A DNA stretch of 16,720 nt from Gammaproteobacteria bacterium (GTDB lineage Bacteria; Pseudomonadota; Gammaproteobacteria; JALTLT01), in contig JALTLT010000207.1 in the NCBI GenBank assembly GCA_027001815.1, positions 1-16,720 of the forward strand. Reading direction: 5' to 3'. Below the pieces are notes generated by a model. The model searched no databases. It was not told the DNA's origin and worked only from the letters and a program-made list of their open reading frames with translations. Position numbers and translations under genes: made by a program. This document shows, piece by piece, positions 13,331-16,720 of the stretch (positions within the stretch are counted from its first letter, which is position 1; each line of letters begins with the position of its first letter).

Positions 13331-13888
13331 CTACGCCTCGCTCGTCGCTTCATCGTCCTCTTCCTCGTCGGGCTCATCCGGTTCCTCGTGGGCGATCCCC
13401 TTGTGACAGTCGATGCAGGTCTGTCCCTTCTCCTCGGCCCTGGCGTGCTTCTTGCGCGCGGTGCGATCCTGGGCACTCAGGTCCATCTTGTCGAAGCCGT
13501 GGCAGGATCGGCACTCCCGGGAGTCGGTGGCCTTCATCTTCGCCCATACCCGACTGGCCATCTCCCAGCGCCGCGCCTCGTACTTCTCGGGGGTGTCGAT
13601 GGTGCCCATGATCTCGTGGTAGACGTCCTTGGCGGCCATGATCTTGGCGAGCATCTTGGGCAGGAAGGCCTTGGGTACATGGCAGTCGGCGCAGGTGGCG
13701 CGTACTCCCGCATGATTCTTGTAGTGGACCGTCTCCTGCAGTTCGCGCAGATTGGTCTGCATGGAGTGACACGAGGTGCAGAACTCCATCTCGTTGGTCC
13801 AGGAGAGTCCGGTGGTGAACAGGGCGGTGAAGAGAATACCGCCGACGAAGAGCGCGACACCGACGCTCAACGGGATCTTGCACGACAT
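13331..13888 (-). CDS. NapC/NirT-family tetraheme quinol dehydrogenase
   Basis: The 185-residue protein has one N-terminal membrane helix (about 8-28) and four haem motifs: CTSCH (Cys37), CADCH (Cys66), CRSCH (Cys126) and CIDCH (Cys158). Conserved family features are NEMEFCTSCHSMQ, H-x-N-H-x-G-V-R-A-T-C, a W-A-K-M-K region and CIDCHKGIAH. Members such as NapC, NrfH, TorC and CymA take electrons from membrane quinols and pass them to periplasmic partners. The length is closest to short NapC/NrfH-type proteins. An acidic tail (EEPDEPDEEEDDEATSEA) follows the last haem and is unusual. GAGGAG lies seven nt before the ATG. No reductase gene is adjacent; the downstream partner is an ankyrin gene. 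Confidence 0.93.
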   Translation of the reverse strand: MSCKIPLSVGVALFVGGILFTALFTTGLSWTNEMEFCTSCHSMQTNLRELQETVHYKNHAGVRATCADCHVPKAFLPKMLAKIMAAKDVYHEIMGTIDTPEKYEARRWEMASRVWAKMKATDSRECRSCHGFDKMDLSAQDRTARKKHARAEEKGQTCIDCHKGIAHEEPDEPDEEEDDEATSEA

Positions 13889-14171
13889 GAGAAACTCCTC
13901 GTCCTGTTATTTTCGTATGGGAGTCCTGGCCGCACTCCACCCTGAACTCCCCCGCTCGGAGAGAGGGTTCTAACGCTGCCGGAACGGTTCAGGGGTGCCG
14001 GCAGCGGCGACATCCCAAGCCGCGGGACGAAGCGGAAGGCGCTGCCCCCTCCCTGCACCCGGCACACCGGTGCGGCGCTCGTGCCTTTCGTCCCCCACCT
14101 CCTCCGCCTGGAAGCGGCACGGGGCGGAAGCACGGCTGCCGGCGGGGAGACGACACTGACCGGACCTCCCC
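13889..14171. other. Intergenic region upstream of the NapC gene
   Basis: This 283-bp stretch carries no supported gene. It probably holds the promoter of the NapC-ankyrin unit. One clear hairpin, CGCTGCCGG (13974-13982) with CCGGCAGCG (13998-14006) around a 15-nt loop, is visible. The remainder is GC-rich without repeat-family modules. Confidence 0.5.
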
Positions 14172-14215
14172 CTAACAGGATGTTGAAAAAGGGAGTTTTT
14201 CAACAGCCTGCTAAA
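14172..14215. repeat. Repeat R8: minimal element, A-left and F-right ends only
   Basis: CTAACAGGATGTTGAAAAA is followed after a few bases by TTTTTCAACAGCCTGCTAA. The whole element is one hairpin with CTAA on each side. It looks like the smallest unit of the family, a left A-type end joined to a right F-type end with every internal module missing. Confidence 0.8.
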
Positions 14216-14308
14216 CGGGGTTCGTTCGATCCTAGGCCAAGCCTGAAGGACCCGCAACCGCGGCCGGCCGCCGCTCTTGTAAAAGATTGTTGCAGCGAAG
14301 TGCCACCC

Positions 14309-14340
14309 GGCCATCCCGGCCTTGTTCAACATCCTGTTAA
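14309..14340. repeat. Repeat R9: degraded A' end just after the histidine kinase gene
   Basis: CGGCCATCCCGGCCTTGTTC followed by AACATCCTGTTAA matches the A' end of R5, with its A-rich left arm lost. It begins 10 bp beyond the kinase stop codon on the minus strand. The segment 14216-14308 holds no gene. Confidence 0.55.
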
Positions 14341-14350
14341 CAGGGCGGGG

Positions 14351-15880
14351 TCAGAGCAGGCGTTCGCCCAGCGCAATGTAGAAGGTTGCACCACTGCCCG
14401 GTTGGCCCCGGGCCCAGATCCTGCCCCCGTGCCGGTGGACGATGCGATGAACGATGGCGAGCCCCACCCCGGTACCGGGGAACTCTTCCTCGCGGTGGAG
14501 ACGCTGAAAGACGCCGAACAGCTTGTCCGCATACCGCATGTCGAAGCCCGCACCGTTGTCGCGAACGAACAGGAGCCGTTCACCGTCACTGGTGAGCACC
14601 CCCACCTCGATGAGGGCCTCTTCCTCGTGCATGGTGTACTTCCAGGCGTTTTCCAGCAAATTGTGGAGCAGGATGGCGAGCAGCTTGGCATCCCCACGCA
14701 CCACGATCTCCGGCTCGACTCGCCACCTCACCCGGCGTCCGGTCGTCTCCTCGGCGAGCCGCGCGAGGATCGCCTCCGCCTCCGCGGAGAGGTCGAAGCG
14801 CTCTTCGCGCATCTCCTGGCGACTCACCCGCGACAGCCGGAGCATGTCGTCGATCAGCCGCCCCATCCGTTGCACCGCGGCACGAATCCGATGGAGATGA
14901 GAACGTCCGGTCTCATCGAGCGACGCCCGGTAATCTTCCTCGAGGGCGCGGGTGAAACCGTCGATGGCGCGCAGCGGTGATCGCAGATCGTGGGAGACGG
15001 AGTAGCTGAAGGCACTCAGCTCCCGGTTGGCCTCCTCCAGTTCGCGGGTCCGTTCCCGGACCCTCTCCTCGAGGCGCTGGTGACTCGCTTCCAACTGCTC
15101 CCGCTGCTCCTGCAACTGCCGGCGATCGGCATGAATGCGCCGGTCCGCCTCCTCGATGGCGTGTCCCAGCCGCCGGAACTCGTCGTTACGACGGGCGAGG
15201 CCGGGCAGCTCCACGTCGCCTCGGCCGATCCGTTCCAGGACCTCCACCGCCTGGCCGAGCGGACGGCCGAGCCAGCGGCCGAAACCGATCGCCAGCAGCA
15301 CGATCACCACCAGGATCACGATCTGGAAGAGCACGGCACGCACCACCAGCCTGCGCTGGTGTTGCACCAGGCCGGTGGTGTCGAGATCGAGCAGAACCGT
15401 ACCGATCTCCTCCTGCCCGAGGTGGACGGGAATCCGCACGCAGAGAGTGGGTGGGGAGCGCCGCCACGAAAAGGAGGCTCCCCGCCGCGGCTCGAAGAGG
15501 CGGCCGGCCACACCCTCGTAAGGGGTCTTGAGGGGATGACGCCGGGGGTCGGTGTGCCCGGCAACGAGACCCTGCCGATCGATCACCGCAATCTCCCGTA
15601 TGGCGAACAGACGCCCCTCCGCAACCTCCGCCCGGGGATCGTGCAGCACGCCATCTATCTTCTCCCACAGGTCGTAGTAGCGCTCGTATCGCAGCTCGTC
15701 CCGGATCAGCAGGGCGAGGACCCGGGAGAGCTGACGCGCCTGTTCCTCCGCGGAGATGCGCAGCAGCTCACTCTCCTTGCGGTAGTTGATCGAGGAGTAG
15801 ACGAGGTTGAGAAGCAGGCCGGTCACCAGCATGGCGGCCCCCGCCTGTCGGGCGAAGGAGTTCCGGACCCAGTTCAGCAT
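14351..15880 (-). CDS. Membrane sensor histidine kinase
   Basis: The 509-residue inner-membrane kinase has TM1 (about 10-32), a periplasmic sensor region of about 145 residues, and TM2 (about 178-205, VVRAVLFQIVILVVIVLLAI). A HAMP linker and a long coiled coil (about 245-285, Q/E/R-rich) follow. The H-box is FSYSVSHDLRSPLRA with the phospho-accepting H297, the N-box NLLENAWKYT (N411), the G1 box DNGAGFD (D441), and the G2 box GTGVGLAI. The HisKA/HATPase pair resembles bacteriophytochrome-type kinases, but no GAF/PHY domain is present. It starts 10 bp after the stop of a PhnD-like binding protein, so the two likely form a sensor pair. No response regulator is in the window; it may lie upstream beyond the right edge. 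Confidence 0.93.
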   Translation of the reverse strand: MLNWVRNSFARQAGAAMLVTGLLLNLVYSSINYRKESELLRISAEEQARQLSRVLALLIRDELRYERYYDLWEKIDGVLHDPRAEVAEGRLFAIREIAVIDRQGLVAGHTDPRRHPLKTPYEGVAGRLFEPRRGASFSWRRSPPTLCVRIPVHLGQEEIGTVLLDLDTTGLVQHQRRLVVRAVLFQIVILVVIVLLAIGFGRWLGRPLGQAVEVLERIGRGDVELPGLARRNDEFRRLGHAIEEADRRIHADRRQLQEQREQLEASHQRLEERVRERTRELEEANRELSAFSYSVSHDLRSPLRAIDGFTRALEEDYRASLDETGRSHLHRIRAAVQRMGRLIDDMLRLSRVSRQEMREERFDLSAEAEAILARLAEETTGRRVRWRVEPEIVVRGDAKLLAILLHNLLENAWKYTMHEEEALIEVGVLTSDGERLLFVRDNGAGFDMRYADKLFGVFQRLHREEEFPGTGVGLAIVHRIVHRHGGRIWARGQPGSGATFYIALGERLL

Positions 15881-15890
15881 ACTCCCATCC

Positions 15891-16720
15891 TCACTCCTCC
15901 CGAGCCTGCCGGAGTTCCTCCAGCATCCTGGCCAGTGGGCGGTAGAAGCCGGGCCTCCGCTCGACGAATCCGTCCAGGTAGAGCTGTTCGAGGAGACGCC
16001 GCCCGGCAGGGGTCTCCCCCATCCCCGTCAGCGTCCGGGTCAGGCGACGGAGGGTCGTCCCGTCCACCTCCCTCCCCGCCACCACCGGCGTGAAGGGAAA
16101 GGGGCCGAGTGCCTGCACCACCCGGACGCGCGCCGCCTCTTCCGGCCGGTTCCGCCGATAGACCTCCCACACATACTCGTCCACCGCCGCCACATCGGCC
16201 AGCCCGCCGATCACGGCGCGGATGCTGCGCTCGTGATCACCGGTATGCAACAACAGCCGGAAGGAGTCGTGGAGACGATGGTGGTTGCGCAGCAGGTACC
16301 AGGAGGGGGCGAGGTAGCCGGAGTTGGAACGGGGATCGGAGTAGGCGAGGATGCCCCCATGGAAGTCGAGCAGGCTCTGCGCTTCACGGTCGGCAGCAGC
16401 GATCACCAGGCTGTGATATTCGGGCCGGCCGTGGAAGAGAGGTACCGCCACCAGTTGCTGGCCGTCCCGTGCCCGATCCTCGACGAAGGGGGCGCCGCAG
16501 GTCCAGCCCACCGCCTGCGGGTCGCGGCGGAGGACCTTGGAGAGATCCTCGTAGGCGGCCACGAAACGCAGCCGAAGCGGATGGCCGGAGCGCTCCGCCA
16601 GATAGGCGGCAAACGCCTCCAGCACCCGGGCATTCTCCCGGCCCGGTACGACGCCGGTGACAACGAACGGATGCACCTCCCCGCTCCCGATCCCGGCCTC
16701 GTGCGCCGGCGATGCGGATG
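15891..16720 (-). CDS. PhnD-like periplasmic binding protein (5' end outside window)
   Basis: At least 276 residues are encoded. A GTG at 16676 is in frame, but the frame stays open to the window edge and the extra residues (SASPAHEAGIGSGEV) look like the end of a signal peptide and mature start, so the true start lies outside. Family features of PhnD/SsuA-type binding proteins are VTGVVPGRENARV near the start, LAERSGHPLRLRFVAAYEDL, GWTCGAPFVED, SGYLAPSWYLL and DVAAVDEYVWE. The gene is coupled to a histidine kinase rather than an ABC transporter, so it probably serves as a ligand sensor, as AioX does with AioS. The Cys in GWTCGAPF replaces the usual small residue of transport members, suggesting a thiol-reactive or soft ligand; this is inference. 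Confidence 0.85.
   Translation of the reverse strand, partial: SASPAHEAGIGSGEVHPFVVTGVVPGRENARVLEAFAAYLAERSGHPLRLRFVAAYEDLSKVLRRDPQAVGWTCGAPFVEDRARDGQQLVAVPLFHGRPEYHSLVIAAADREAQSLLDFHGGILAYSDPRSNSGYLAPSWYLLRNHHRLHDSFRLLLHTGDHERSIRAVIGGLADVAAVDEYVWEVYRRNRPEEAARVRVVQALGPFPFTPVVAGREVDGTTLRRLTRTLTGMGETPAGRRLLEQLYLDGFVERRPGFYRPLARMLEELRQAREE

Noticed and set aside
12533..13945. Plus-strand open frame opposite the ankyrin and NapC genes
   Set aside because: It is antisense to two well-supported genes, and its repeating composition mirrors the ankyrin repeats.

Overview
The window looks like chromosomal DNA from a high-GC gammaproteobacterium, possibly a Chromatiales or Ectothiorhodospiraceae-like redox specialist. 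That placement is an inference. It rests on a recognisable rppH, dense c-type cytochrome genes (two soluble or lipid-anchored multiheme proteins and one NapC/NirT quinol dehydrogenase), a periplasmic cytochrome-assembly style TlpA protein, and a flavin/PepSY pair. No rRNA, tRNA, CRISPR array, intact transposase or phage gene was seen.

Layout. (1) 1-1016, plus strand: the C-terminus of an FMN-binding domain protein, then a PepSY-associated membrane protein. (2) 1425-1946, minus: rppH, bracketed by two long palindromic repeats. (3) 2480-5883, minus: a copper-handling group of small His-rich secreted protein, then Cu(+) P-type ATPase copA, then small SHOCT membrane protein. (4) 6371-10662, minus: heptaheme lipoprotein cytochrome, a Rho-independent terminator or attenuator, secreted parvulin-type PPIase, and TlpA-like thioredoxin. 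(5) 11600-12310, plus: a diheme c4-like cytochrome, converging on 12302-13888, minus, a NapC/NirT tetraheme quinol dehydrogenase followed by an exported ankyrin-repeat protein. (6) 14351-16720, minus: a PhnD-like periplasmic binding protein (5' end outside the window) followed by a membrane sensor histidine kinase.

How the genes may work together. The NapC protein could move electrons from quinol to periplasmic cytochromes, such as the diheme cytochrome and the heptaheme lipoprotein. The PPIase and TlpA could serve folding and thiol reduction of exported haem proteins. The binding protein and kinase look like a sensory pair for an anion or oxyanion. No terminal reductase with an identifiable substrate lies in the window, so the electron acceptor or donor is unknown.

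The most striking non-coding signal is a modular, nested family of palindromic repeats that fills most of the intergenic spaces (at least nine full, partial or degraded copies). Outer modules begin with TAACAGG(A/C)TGTTGAAAAA-like ends, often flanked by matching CTAA or ATAA tetranucleotides. Some copies carry a 193-bp palindromic core between the outer modules; others have it shortened or missing. The two full copies flank rppH. Their outer arms are inverted relative to each other (a perfect 68-bp inverted repeat), but their cores are in direct orientation. Several copies sit exactly at gene 3' ends, supply the last bases of stop codons, and form terminator-like hairpins.
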